A DNA stretch of 64,000 nt from Variovorax sp. N23 (GTDB lineage Bacteria > Pseudomonadota > Gammaproteobacteria > Burkholderiales > Burkholderiaceae_C). The position numbers and the translations under genes are program-made. The notes under the pieces were generated by a model, which was given only the letters and a program-made list of their open reading frames with translations, was not told the DNA's origin and did not search any database. Of this stretch, positions 45,779 through 58,300 are shown one piece after another (within the stretch, counting starts at the first letter, position 1; each line of letters begins with the position of its first letter). Where the stretch lies: assembly GCF_025486315.1 (NCBI RefSeq), contig NZ_JAOOPY010000001.1, forward strand, positions 62,001 through 126,000, written 5' to 3'.

Positions 45779-47278
45779 TCAGCCGGGTGACGCGGGCGGT
45801 GGCGCCTGCTGCTGCAGCGTGCGCGTGACCATCTCGTTCGGTGCCACGCGCAGCAGGTGCGGCAGCCATTGCTGCGCCTGCGCAGGGCGGCCGGCCTGCA
45901 GCAGGCCGTTGGCGCAGACGGTGAGCGTGTCGGCCAGCGCCGGGTGGTCAGGTGCCGTCCTGGCCAGTGCCTGACAGAGGCGCTGCGCGTCCTCGAACTG
46001 CCGCGCGCGTGTGAAGCGCCGCGCGAGCCGCGCCATGTCGCCCGGCGACAGCCGCGCACCGGGCCGGGCCTGGTTCAGGTACGTCAGGTAGCTGGCGTGC
46101 TGCAGTTCCAGCGTGGCCGGGTCTTGGCGCTGCAACCGGAAGATGTGTTGTGCCGCGCGATGGAAATCGTCGCCGGCCGGTTGCAGGCGCGCCAGGTTGA
46201 ACCAGGCCCGCAGCGCATCGGCATCGTCCGGCCGGTGGTGCGCGGCGGCGCGCCACTCGGCGCAGGCCGCGTCGAACCTCATCTCCGCGGCCAGCTTGCG
46301 CGCCGCGGCGCTGTGCAGCTCGAACGGGTCGGGCGCAGGGGGCAGCACAGGCGCCGGCAGCTCGACCGGGCGCGCCCTTCGCAGATGCATCGCGGCGGCC
46401 ATCAGCGCCGCGCCGGTCAGCAGGCCGCCCAGGTGGGCCATGTACGCGATGCCCTGGCCGCCGAGCAGGTGCAGCAGCAGCTCGTTCGCGATCCATGCCG
46501 GCAGCAGGATCAGCGCCGGCGCCGTGACGTAATTGAAATAGAAGAACAGCTGGTAGAAGAAGCGGATGCGCCGCAGCCGGTAGAGCACCGCGTACATGCC
46601 CATCAACGCCGACACCGCGCCCGATGCACCCAGCCCGATGCTGCCCTTGCCGGCATAGGCCCAGCCCGCGAGCAGTGCGGCGCCGACGGCACCGAGCAGG
46701 TAGAAGGCCAGGTAGGTGCCGCGGCCCAGTGCGAGCTCGACCGAGAAGCCGAACAGGAAGAGGAACAGCATGTTGCCCAGCAGGTGGGCCGTGCTGCCGT
46801 GCAGGAAGGCGGCGGTGAGCCAGGTCCAGGGCTTGAAGGCGGCGTCGGCGCCGTAGTCCTGCGCCCAGCGGCGCGTGAAGGGCGGCGGCAGCATCTGCTC
46901 GTACTGCGCGCGGTCCTGCTGCCATTGCGCGTGTTGCGGATGGTCGGGCGTGACGACCGCGCCGTTGTGCAGCAGCTTCAGGAAGCGCGGTTCGTGCTGC
47001 AGGCCGTCGAGCAGGGGCTCGACCGCCTGGCGCGCGAGCAGCCGACGTGCGCGGTCGGCGTGGGGCGAGCCGGTCTTCGCGAGCCAGTCGACGAAGGCCG
47101 GCAGTTCGAGCGCCGGCAGCGAACTGGCCGCATAGAAACGCGCGGCGCGTTCTTCCGCGCGTTCCTCGGCCCGCTGCGGGCCCCAGAACACCACCATGTT
47201 CAGCACGATCAGCAGGACCGTGACCCATGGCGGGTTGCGCCAGCTCGGCCGGTTCTCCAGCGGGATCGCGTAGAACAC
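45779..47278 (-). CDS. Rhomboid-family intramembrane protease with TPR-like tail
   Basis: 499 residues. The rhomboid core has the catalytic dyad S219 (GLGASGAVSALMG) and H282 (YMAHLGGL), plus the oxyanion residues in HLLGN (H165, N169). A ~100-residue loop separates the first helix from the core. Residues 320-499 are a cytosolic tail of TPR-like helices (AEWRAAAHHRPDDADALRAWFNLARLQP). It should cleave membrane proteins within the bilayer. It is the last gene of the GT2-decarboxylase-Ugd run, 18 bases after ugd, an unexpected companion for sugar-nucleotide enzymes. Confidence 0.9.
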   Translation of the reverse strand: MFYAIPLENRPSWRNPPWVTVLLIVLNMVVFWGPQRAEERAEERAARFYAASSLPALELPAFVDWLAKTGSPHADRARRLLARQAVEPLLDGLQHEPRFLKLLHNGAVVTPDHPQHAQWQQDRAQYEQMLPPPFTRRWAQDYGADAAFKPWTWLTAAFLHGSTAHLLGNMLFLFLFGFSVELALGRGTYLAFYLLGAVGAALLAGWAYAGKGSIGLGASGAVSALMGMYAVLYRLRRIRFFYQLFFYFNYVTAPALILLPAWIANELLLHLLGGQGIAYMAHLGGLLTGAALMAAAMHLRRARPVELPAPVLPPAPDPFELHSAAARKLAAEMRFDAACAEWRAAAHHRPDDADALRAWFNLARLQPAGDDFHRAAQHIFRLQRQDPATLELQHASYLTYLNQARPGARLSPGDMARLARRFTRARQFEDAQRLCQALARTAPDHPALADTLTVCANGLLQAGRPAQAQQWLPHLLRVAPNEMVTRTLQQQAPPPASPG

Positions 47279-47296
47279 GGCGCGCGAGCGGCCCGA

Positions 47297-48673
47297 TCAG
47301 GCGGCGTGCAGGCTGTTGCGGCCGATGCCGTGGTAGATCACGCCAGCCGCCTTCATGAGGGCCGGCTCGTACAGGTTGCGGCCGTCGAACACCACCGGCG
47401 ACTTCATCGTTGTCTTCAGCCGCTCGAGGTTCGGACTGCGGTAGGCCTTCCACTCGGTGACGATGATGAGCGCATCGGCGCCGTCGACGGCGGCCATCGG
47501 CGACTTGGCGTAGCTGATGCGGTCGAGCAACTGCGGCGCGTCGGCGAAGTCGAGCGCGAGCACGCGTTGCGTTTCCTCGGCCGCGATCGGGTCGTGCGCC
47601 ACGATGCGTGCGCCGGCACGCAGCAGCGCGCCGATGACCACGCGGCTCGGTGCCTCGCGCATGTCGTCGGTGTTGGGCTTGAACGCCAGGCCCCACAGCG
47701 CGAAGCAGTGCTTGCTCAGGTCCTGGCCGAAGCGGGCGAAGACCTTGTCGGTCAGCACGGTCTTCTGCTCGTCGTTGACCGCTTCGACCGACTCCAGCAC
47801 GCGCAGCGTCTGGCCGTTCTCGCGGGCGATGCGGGTCAGCGCCTGGATGTCCTTCGGGAAGCAGCTGCCGCCGTAGCCGGTGCCGGCGTACAGGAAGCTG
47901 TAGCCGATGCGCGGGTCGGCGCCGATGCCCTGGCGAACGGCCTCGATGTCGGCGCCCACGCGGTCGGCCAGGTTGGCCAGCTCGTTCATGAAGCTGATGC
48001 GGGTCGCCAGCATCGCGTTGGCCGCGTACTTCGTGAACTCGGCGGAGCGCACGTCCATCACGCGGGTGCGTTCGTGGTTGCGGTTGAAGGGCGCGTAGAG
48101 CTCGCGCATGGATGCCAGCGCACGGCGGCCGTTGTCGTCGCCGGACACGCCGATCACGATGCGGTCGGGGCGCATGAAGTCGTCGACGGCCGCGCCTTCC
48201 TTCAGGAATTCGGGGTTGCTCACCACCGAGAAGCCGAGATCGCTGCGGCCGCGCTTGTCGAGCTCTTCCTGGATGGCGGCGCTCACCTTGTCGGCGGTGC
48301 CCACCGGCACCGTCGACTTGTCGACGACGACCTTGAAGCTCTCCATGTAGCGGCCGATGTTGCGGGCCGCGGCCAGCACGTACTGCAGGTCGGCGCTGCC
48401 GTCTTCGTCGGGGGGCGTGCCCACGGCGATGAACTGGATGTCGCCGTGCGCCACCGAGGCCTGGATGTCGGTCGAGAAGTCGAGCCGGCCGGCCTCGACG
48501 TTGGACTGGACCACGCCCTCGAGGCCCGGTTCGTAGATGGGAATGCCGCCGTCCTTGAGGATGGCGATCTTGCGCGGGTCGACGTCCAGGCAGAAGACGT
48601 GGTTGCCGATGTCTGCCAGGCAGGCGCCCGTGACGAGGCCGACGTAGCCGGTGCCGATGATCGAAACGTTCAT
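47297..48673 (-). CDS. UDP-glucose 6-dehydrogenase
   Basis: 458 residues. The NAD-binding start is [17 protein letters not shown] and the catalytic cysteine is C271 in [19 protein letters not shown] and NPEFLKEG complete the family set. It oxidises UDP-glucose to UDP-glucuronate with two NAD+. It lies seven bases after the decarboxylase gene, whose substrate it makes, and uses the product of galU. Confidence 0.96.
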   Translation of the reverse strand: MNVSIIGTGYVGLVTGACLADIGNHVFCLDVDPRKIAILKDGGIPIYEPGLEGVVQSNVEAGRLDFSTDIQASVAHGDIQFIAVGTPPDEDGSADLQYVLAAARNIGRYMESFKVVVDKSTVPVGTADKVSAAIQEELDKRGRSDLGFSVVSNPEFLKEGAAVDDFMRPDRIVIGVSGDDNGRRALASMRELYAPFNRNHERTRVMDVRSAEFTKYAANAMLATRISFMNELANLADRVGADIEAVRQGIGADPRIGYSFLYAGTGYGGSCFPKDIQALTRIARENGQTLRVLESVEAVNDEQKTVLTDKVFARFGQDLSKHCFALWGLAFKPNTDDMREAPSRVVIGALLRAGARIVAHDPIAAEETQRVLALDFADAPQLLDRISYAKSPMAAVDGADALIIVTEWKAYRSPNLERLKTTMKSPVVFDGRNLYEPALMKAAGVIYHGIGRNSLHAA

Positions 48674-48680
48674 GGGAGTG

Positions 48681-49652
<972 letters not shown>

Positions 49653-49685
49653 GGGCGAAGTCACTCCAAAAATGGGAAAAGAGAA

Positions 49686-50528
49686 TCAGGGGGCGCGCTG
49701 CATGCGCTGCTCGTACATCTTCGCGTCGACCAGCATGCGGAACCACAGGGCCTGGAAGAACGCGAAGTAGAAACCGATGGTGCCATCGAGGAAGCCGAGC
49801 CGGAACACGTAGCGGTAGATGAAATAGCTCAGCGCCCGCGCGCCCACGGGAAGCCGGTAGTACAGCTCCTTGATGTAGCGCGTGCGCTCGCGCGAATCGC
49901 CCAGCAGGCGTGGCTGCAGCACGCCTTCGGCGGGCGCGTGGCGGGGGGCGAGCTTTTCCTTGGCCTCGGCGTCGCTCCAGCGGTTGTGGCTGGCGATCCA
50001 GTCGGCCAGCCTGGCCGAGTTCTTGTCGTGCATGAAGCCCGAGAGGCGCCCGGGCCTGGCGGGGCTGATGAAGTGCTGGTCGTACAGGCGCGCTTCGCAG
50101 CGCCCTTTGCCGGAGCGGAACAGGCGCAGGTGCCACGGGTTGACGCCGCTGAAGCGCAGCATCTTGCCCATGAAATAGTCGCGTCGCCGCAGCAGGTAGG
50201 CGTCATGGTCGGGCGTGCCGGCCATCAGTGCGCGGATCTCTTCCACGGCGCGGTCGTCGAGCACCTCGTCGGCGTCGAGGTGCAACTGCCACTCGAAGTC
50301 CTGCTCGACCTGCGAGATGGCCCAGTTGCGCTGGTCGCTGTAGTTGCTGAAGGGCCGTTGCACCACGGTGCAGCCCAGCGCCGCGAGCAGTTCAGGGCTG
50401 CCGTCCTTGGAAAAGGAGTCGACCGCGAAGACCCGCGGGCTCACTTTCAGCGCCTGGGCCACCGTCTCCGGAATGATCTCGGCGGAGTTGAAGGTCAGGA
50501 TGACGACGACGCAGCGGGAGGGTTCCAT
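49686..50528 (-). CDS. Family 2 glycosyltransferase, WaaE/KdtX-like
   Basis: 280 residues from ATG at 50528; the frame opens at a TTG further up (50591) without a ribosome site. GT-A fold with the metal-binding LDADEV (D85, D87). The YSDQRNWA segment and the C-terminal [26 protein letters not shown] helix are typical of WaaE-like enzymes that add a sugar to lipopolysaccharide core. It heads the operon with the decarboxylase and Ugd, so UDP-xylose or UDP-glucuronate might be its donor; that is inference. Confidence 0.85.
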   Translation of the reverse strand: MEPSRCVVVILTFNSAEIIPETVAQALKVSPRVFAVDSFSKDGSPELLAALGCTVVQRPFSNYSDQRNWAISQVEQDFEWQLHLDADEVLDDRAVEEIRALMAGTPDHDAYLLRRRDYFMGKMLRFSGVNPWHLRLFRSGKGRCEARLYDQHFISPARPGRLSGFMHDKNSARLADWIASHNRWSDAEAKEKLAPRHAPAEGVLQPRLLGDSRERTRYIKELYYRLPVGARALSYFIYRYVFRLGFLDGTIGFYFAFFQALWFRMLVDAKMYEQRMQRAP

Positions 50529-50672
50529 GGGGTTCGGGGCATCGCGCAGTTCAGGCAGAACGAGGGGGCGCGAGGAGTGGGGGAACGCCAAACTTTAGCA
50601 CCAACTTCTTACTTTTCGACCCGCCTAGTCCGATTGGACAGGGTTGGATAGGCGCGTAAACACCGAAAAAAG

Positions 50673-50684
50673 TCACAAATGTGA
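50673..50684. promoter_or_regulatory. Short perfect inverted repeat in the GT2-argH gap
   Basis: TCACA, AA, TGTGA: perfect 5-bp dyad in an AT-rich patch 145 bases upstream of the GT2 start and 59 bases past the argH stop. The order is the reverse of a CRP site (TGTGA-N6-TCACA). It may be an operator or nothing; no known binding site is matched. Confidence 0.25.
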
Positions 50685-50742
50685 ACTGCGCGATTGGCCA
50701 GGGGGCTGGGGGCCGGCGTGGCCGCCGCCCGGCCGGCGCTGG

Positions 50743-52140
<1,398 letters not shown>

Positions 52141-52162
52141 GGAAGGCCTTGGCAAGGCAATA

Positions 52163-53266
52163 ATGGTTCGGTTACCCGATGTGTCTGTGATGCGCAACCC
52201 GTCGATTTTATCGGCCACCTCTTCGACGCCTTCGTCGCCTGCGCGGTCTGCGGTCCGCGGGCCTTCGCGCGCCGGAACCGGGGGGCTGTTCGACGCCTGC
52301 CAGATCGGGGTGGTGCTGCGCACCGTGCTGCTGGTGGAGGCCGTGGTGGCGGTCGCGACGCTCTTCGTCGGCGCCACACCCGGCGAGTGGCTGGTGCTGG
52401 CCGCGACGGTCACCGGCGGTGCCTTGCCCGCCACGCTGCTCTGGCTGGTGGCGGCCTGCGCCCTCAAGAAGATCCTGGCGCGCCTGTCGCGCCCCGCGCA
52501 GTACGCGGCGGGCGCCACGCTGGGGGCGCTGTCGGCCCTGTATGGCTGCGCCTTGCTCTGGCTGACCGGCGTGGTGGCGACGGCGCCCTGGGTCGCCAGT
52601 GCGGCGGCCGGCGCGATGTTCGCGGCCGTGATCATGGCGGCCCTGGTGCTGCGCGCCCGCGGCCAGACCCCCGCTGCCGTGACGGCGCGGCTGGAAGAAC
52701 TGCAGGCCCGCATCCGGCCGCACTTCCTCTTCAACACCCTCAACAGCGCGATCGCCCTGGTGCGCGAGGAACCGGCCAAGGCCGAGGCCATGCTGGAAGA
52801 CCTGAGCGAGCTGTTCCGCCGCGCGCTGGCCGACCCGGACGAATCGGTCACGCTGGCCGACGAGATCGCCCTGGCCGAACGCTACCTGGCGATCGAGCAG
52901 GTGCGCTTCGGCGATCGGCTGCGCATCCGCTGGGACATCGACCCGGCCGCCAACGCGGCGCGGCTGCCGCCGCTCTTGCTGCAGCCGCTGGTGGAGAACG
53001 CGGTGAAGCACGGCGTGGAGCCCAGCCCCGAGGGCGCCAAGCTGCGCATCCGCACCGAGCGGCGCGGCGGCATGGTGGTGATCGAGGTGGTCAACAGCCT
53101 GCCGCCGCTGCGCTGGGCCGACCAGCCGCTGCCGCGCGGCCACGGCATCGCGCTGGCGAACGTGCGCGACCGGCTGCGCCTGCTGCACGACATGCAGGCC
53201 CAGTTCAGTGCCGGGCTCGAACAGAAGAATTACCGCGTGCGGATCGTGATCCCGGTGGGTTCATGA
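52163..53266 (+). CDS. AlgZ/LytS-type sensor histidine kinase
   Basis: 367 residues from ATG at 52163 (AAGG upstream); an ATG at 52190 is possible. About four membrane helices fill residues 45-165. The His-kinase domain has H187 in [18 protein letters not shown]279 in [12 protein letters not shown], and a [13 protein letters not shown] loop. This is the AlgZ/LytS class, usually paired with LytTR regulators. It is followed at once by such a regulator. The neighbouring divergent argH repeats the gene neighbourhood of Pseudomonas algZ. Confidence 0.9.
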   Translation: MVRLPDVSVMRNPSILSATSSTPSSPARSAVRGPSRAGTGGLFDACQIGVVLRTVLLVEAVVAVATLFVGATPGEWLVLAATVTGGALPATLLWLVAACALKKILARLSRPAQYAAGATLGALSALYGCALLWLTGVVATAPWVASAAAGAMFAAVIMAALVLRARGQTPAAVTARLEELQARIRPHFLFNTLNSAIALVREEPAKAEAMLEDLSELFRRALADPDESVTLADEIALAERYLAIEQVRFGDRLRIRWDIDPAANAARLPPLLLQPLVENAVKHGVEPSPEGAKLRIRTERRGGMVVIEVVNSLPPLRWADQPLPRGHGIALANVRDRLRLLHDMQAQFSAGLEQKNYRVRIVIPVGS

Positions 53267-53298
53267 GTTCAGCCGGTTCGCCGCGACGAGGAGACCAC

Positions 53299-54051
53299 AT
53301 GGCCCTGAGAACCCTGATCGTCGACGACGAGGCGCTGGCGCGATCCCGCCTGCGCACGCTGCTGGGCGACTGCACGTCGCCCGCGGCCGAGGTGGTCGCC
53401 GAGGCGTCGCACGCCGAGCAGGCGCTGCAACATCTCGACCGGCTCGCGCTCGACCTGGTGCTGCTCGACATTCACATGCCGGGCATGGACGGCGTCGACC
53501 TCGCGCGCCAGCTGCACGGCCGGCCGGGCGCGCCGGCCATCGTGTTCGTCACGGCGCACGCGGCGCATGCCGTGACGGCCTTCGAGCTGGACGCGGTCGA
53601 CTACCTGACCAAGCCGGTGCGCGTCGAGCGGCTGCAGCAGGCGCTGCAGAAGGCCGAGCGCCATCTGAAGGACCGACGCGGCGCGGCGGCCGACGCGCCG
53701 CCGGCGGAGCACCTGCTCATCCAGGACCGCGGCCGCACCGAGCGCGTGCCGCTGGCCGAGGTGCTCTACCTCAAGTCCGAGTTCAAGTACCTCACGGTGC
53801 GCACCGCGACGCGCAGCCACATCCTCGATGGCTCGCTGGCGGAGTTCGAGGAGCGCTACCCGAGGCGCTTCGTGCGCGTTCACCGCAACGCGCTGGTGGC
53901 GCGTGCAGCGATCCGTTCGCTGGGCAAGCACGACGACGGCGAAGACGCCGAGGGCTGGGCGCTGCGGCTCGAGGGCGTGCCGGAGCCGGTGGTTGTTTCG
54001 CGGCGCCAGTTGGCGGCCGTGCGTGAAGCGTTGAAGGAATCCTCATCATGA
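53299..54051 (+). CDS. AlgR/LytTR-type response regulator
   Basis: 250 residues from ATG at 53299, chosen for GAGGAG seven bases upstream; an ATG at 53263 overlapping the kinase stop would add 12 residues. Receiver domain with D9-D10, phosphoacceptor D57 (LLDIHMPGMDG), and LTKPV. The C-terminal LytTR DNA-binding domain (ERVPLAEVLYLKSEFKYLTV ... FVRVHRNALV) follows. P. aeruginosa AlgR, 248 residues, controls alginate and surface traits; targets here are unknown. Next gene overlaps by four bases. Confidence 0.92.
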   Translation: MALRTLIVDDEALARSRLRTLLGDCTSPAAEVVAEASHAEQALQHLDRLALDLVLLDIHMPGMDGVDLARQLHGRPGAPAIVFVTAHAAHAVTAFELDAVDYLTKPVRVERLQQALQKAERHLKDRRGAAADAPPAEHLLIQDRGRTERVPLAEVLYLKSEFKYLTVRTATRSHILDGSLAEFEERYPRRFVRVHRNALVARAAIRSLGKHDDGEDAEGWALRLEGVPEPVVVSRRQLAAVREALKESSS

Positions 54052-55289
54052 CCACGAACGTCGGCACATTGCCGGACGCAGAGCCGACCGAGCCGCCCGC
54101 CGTTCCCGTGCCGACGCCGGAAGGCACCACCGACGAGGAGCGCCGCGAACTGAAGGCGCTGGCCATGGCCGAGGCCGTGAAGGAAGAGCGCGAGCGCGTG
54201 CTGCTGCAGATGCCGGTGGACGTGCGCAGTGCGTCGCTGGTCGTGGTGGCCGCGCTGGCCTCCATCTTCGCGCTGCACTGGGCGCAGGCCGTGTTCATCC
54301 CGCTGATGCTGAGCCTGATCCTCACCTACGCGCTGTCGCCGCTGGTCGACCGCCTGGAGCGCTGGCGCCTGCCGCGGGCCCTGGGGGCGGCGCTCATCCT
54401 GCTGGGCATCGGCGGCGCCTTCGGCTGGACCGGCTATTCGCTCTCGGGCAGCGCGGCGCAACTGGTCGACTCGCTGCCGGTGGCCGCGCAGAAGCTGCGC
54501 CTGGCCGTCACCCGCGGGCCGCGCGACAACGCCAGCGCGCTCGACACCGTGCAGAAAGCCGCCGCACAGCTGGAGCAGGCCGCCGCCGCCGCGCCCGCCA
54601 TCCGCCGGGGCGTGCAGCGCGTGATCGTCGAGCGCCCGCCCTTCAACGTGCGCGACTACCTCTGGAGCGGCACGGTCGGGCTCGTCACTGCCGCCGGGCA
54701 GCTCACGCTGGTGGCCTTCCTCACCTTCTTCGCGCTGTGTTCGGGTACCACCTTCCGGCGCAAGCTGGTCAAGATCACCGGCCACAGCCTCGAGAAGAAG
54801 AAGATCACGGTGCACGTGCTCGACGACGTCACCAGCCACATCGAGCGCTACCTGCTCGTGCAGATCGGCAGCAGCGCACTGGTCGGCGTGGCCACCGGCC
54901 TGGCGTTCTGGGCGCTGGGCCTGGAGAACGCCGCCGTGTGGGGCATCCTGGCGGCGGTCACCAACCTGATCCCCTACGTCGGCTCGATCATCGTCATGGG
55001 CGCCTCGGCGCTGGTCGCCTTCCTGCAGTTCAACGGGGTCGAGATGGCGTTGATCATCGGCGGCACGTCGCTGCTCATCCACACGCTGGTCGGCAACCTG
55101 CTGGTGCCCTGGCTCACCAGCCGCACCAGCCGCATGAACCCCGTGGCCGTCTTCATCGGCGTGATCTTCTGGGGCTGGATCTGGGGCATCTGGGGCCTGC
55201 TGCTGGGCATCCCGATCATGATGATCGTGAAGTCGATCTGCGACCGCGTCGAAGACCTGCAGCCGATCGGGGAGTTGCTGGGGGATTGA
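54048..55289 (+). CDS. AI-2E/PerM family membrane transporter
   Basis: 413 residues, start overlapping the regulator stop (ATGA). An N-terminal acidic tail of ~60 residues comes before about eight helices in the PerM arrangement, including FIPLMLSLILTYALSPLVDRLERW and the late GLLLGIPIMMIVKSICDRV. The family includes AI-2 exporters and Na+/H+ antiporters; substrate unknown. Cotranscription with the AlgZ/AlgR-like pair suggests it is regulated with, or serves, that system. Confidence 0.85.
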   Translation: MTTNVGTLPDAEPTEPPAVPVPTPEGTTDEERRELKALAMAEAVKEERERVLLQMPVDVRSASLVVVAALASIFALHWAQAVFIPLMLSLILTYALSPLVDRLERWRLPRALGAALILLGIGGAFGWTGYSLSGSAAQLVDSLPVAAQKLRLAVTRGPRDNASALDTVQKAAAQLEQAAAAAPAIRRGVQRVIVERPPFNVRDYLWSGTVGLVTAAGQLTLVAFLTFFALCSGTTFRRKLVKITGHSLEKKKITVHVLDDVTSHIERYLLVQIGSSALVGVATGLAFWALGLENAAVWGILAAVTNLIPYVGSIIVMGASALVAFLQFNGVEMALIIGGTSLLIHTLVGNLLVPWLTSRTSRMNPVAVFIGVIFWGWIWGIWGLLLGIPIMMIVKSICDRVEDLQPIGELLGD

Positions 55290-55301
55290 TCGCGCGCGGC
55301 G

Positions 55302-58300
55302 TCAGTCGCCGTCGCTCACCGACAGCCAGACGGTATCGGGCCGGTCGGCCGAAGGCGCGCCCTCGGTGTCCTCGCTGCGCAGCGAGCGCCAATCGATCCA
55401 GCTGCCCGGCGCCAGCGCGATGCCCCGCGTTCGGGCGTCGCCCTGCTGCAGCCGAAGCACGCGCCCACCCAGCCGCAGCACCATCTCGAACCCCGGCCAG
55501 TGCGACGGCACGCGTGGCGTGATCGACAGCCGGTCACCGCGCACCACCAGCCCCAGCAGCGTCTCGACGGCGGCGCGGTGCAGCCACGCGGCCGAGCCGG
55601 TGTACCAGCTCCAGCCGCCGCGCCCGACGTAGGGCGCGGCGCTGTAGATGTCGCCGGCCATCACGTAGGGCTCCAGCTCGTAGGCCGGGCCGCGTTCGGG
55701 GTGACGGGCGCGGTGCGCCGGGCTCAGGCCCTCGAAGCTTTCCCACGCGGCTTCGGTGTCACCGGACAACGCCTGCGCCATCAGCGCCCACACGGCGGCG
55801 TGTGAATACTGGCCGCCGTTCTCGCGCACGCCCGGCGGGTAGGCCTGGATGTAACCCGGGTTGTTGGCCGAATGCGCGAGCGGCGGATCCAGCAGGCGCA
55901 GCAGGCCGGCCTGCGGGTCGTGCAGCTGCGCCTTCATCTCGGCCAGCGCCGGCTGCGTGTGCGCCGCGTCGGAGGCACCCGAGAGCACCGACCAGGCCTG
56001 CGCGATGAGGTCGATGCGGCATTCGTCGTTGCTCGCCGAGCCGAGCGGCGCGCCGTTGTCGAAGAAGGCGCGGCGGAACCAGGCGCCGTCCCAGCCCGCC
56101 TCGTGCAGGGCCGTGATCCAGCCCTGCCGGGCGATGCGCCAGCGCTCCGCGCGCTCGGCCTCGCCGCGCGCCTCGGCGATCGGCGCGTAGCGCTCGACCA
56201 CGCTGCAGAGGAACCAGGCCAGCCACACCGATTCGCCCCGGCCTTCGTGGCCGACGCGGTTCATGCCGTCGTTCCAGTCGCCGGTGCCCATCAGCGGCAG
56301 GCCGTGCACGCCGACCGCCAGGCTGCGGTCGATGGCGCGCGCGCCGTGCTCGTAGACGCTGGCGGTCTGCGAACTGAGGCGCGGTGCGTAGTAGGCATCC
56401 TCGGCCCCGTCGGGGATGCCCGGTCCGTCGATGAAGGGCACCTCGTCGTCGAGCAGGCCGGTGTCGCCCGACACCTCGACGTAGTGCGCCACCGCGTAGG
56501 GCAGCCACAGCAGGTCGTCGGAGAAATGCGTGCGCACGCCGGCGCCACCGGGCATGTGCCACCAGTGCTGCACGTCGCCTTCGGGGAACTGGCGCGCCGT
56601 GTTGACCACGATCTGCTCGCGCAGCCGTGCCGGGTCGGTCAGCGCGAAGGCCATCGCGTCCTGCAGCTGGTCGCGGAAGCCGAAGGCGCCACCGGCCTGG
56701 TAGAAGCCGGCCTTCGACCAGAGCCGGCAGACCAACGTCTGGTAGATCAGCCAGCGGTTGACCAGCGCGTCGAACAGCGGGTCGGGCGTGCGCACCTGCA
56801 GCCGGCCGAGCAGGTCGTCCCAGAAGCCGCGGGCGTGGGCCAGCGCCCCGGCCACGTCGCGGGTCTGCCAGCGCTGTGCGAGCGCCACGGCGGCGTCGGC
56901 ATCGTCGGCCTGGCCGAGCATGAAGCTGAAGGTCGCGTGCTCGCCGACCGCCAGCGTGAATTCACCCGCGATCGCCGCGCAGGCGTCGAGCCCGCTGCCG
57001 GCGCGCTGGCCCAGCGTGTCGGGCACTTCGATGCCGCCATGGCCGGCGAAGAACTCGCTGCGCTCGCAGGTCCATTGCGAAGGCGCATCGATGCCGGCGA
57101 GGGCGACGAAGGCGGTGCTGCCGCCGAAGCCCGCGCTCGACTCGCGCTGCTGGCCGAACACGGCCGGCAGGTCGTCGCCCTTCCAGCTGTGCACCGTGCG
57201 GCGCTCGCCGCGCGCGGCGCCCATCTGCCACTCGACCATGGCCAGGGCGCGCAGGCGGCGCCGGCCGCTGCTTGCGTTGCGCACGGTCACCTGCACCAGC
57301 TTCATGCGCTCGTCGCGGTCGGCGAAGAAGGTGGTCTCGAGCACCATGCCGCGGTGCAGGCACTCGAAGACGCTGTAGCCCTGGCCGTGCCGCACGCGGT
57401 GCCGTGCGGTGCTGGCGCCGCGGCTGGCGGGTGTCAGCGGCAGCAGCTCGCGCGTGTCCAGGTCCTGCAGCAGGTAGTGCTCGAAGGCCGGGTCCTGGAC
57501 GGGGTCGTTCGACCACGGCGTCAGCTGGTGCATGCGGCTGTTGACGGCCCAGGTGTAGCCGGTGCCCGACTCCGACACCTGGAAGCCGAAGCCGGCGTTG
57601 GCGATCACGTTGACCCAGGGCTTGGGCGTGCGTCGGTCCAGGTCGACCTCGAAGCGGAACTCGCCGCTCGCTGCGTCGAAGCCGCCTTGCGGCGTCTGCG
57701 CGCCGTCGTCGATCCGGGTGGGCGGCGGCAGCAATGCGAGTGGCGTGTGAGGCACCGCCGTGGCGGCGCCCGCAGGCGTCGCGGCTTCGCGCAGGCCGGC
57801 CACCTGCGCATCGAGCGTGCGGCCATCGGCATTGAAGATGGCGCGCGCGAGGGTCGACAGCGCCGCCCTCTCCGACGGCGCCACCTCGGCGTCGCGCAGC
57901 AGGTAGAAGCCGGCGGCGTCGTTGCGCGGAAAGCTGTTCTGCGTCTCGAGGCTCACGCGGCTGCGCACGCCTTCGATCTCGCGCTGCAGCGGCATGAGGT
58001 ACGAACCCGGTTCGCCGTTGAGCACCACCAGGTCGCAGGCCACGCCGCCGAAGCCCCACCAGGGCTGCGCCCGCAGCAGCGTGTTGACCAGGCCGATGCC
58101 GATCATCGAATGGATGCGCACCAGCACGATGGGCTTGTCGCCCGAGATGCCGAAGCGCCAGATCTGCCGCAGGTCGATCGGGCCCCGGTCGCTCATCACG
58201 CGCGGCGTGGTGTAGGTGAGGATGGTCGTCAGGTCCTGCAGCGCCCGCGTCTTCACCGGATCGATGGCCAGGTCGCGCAGCCGCACCTGCGCCAGCGTGG

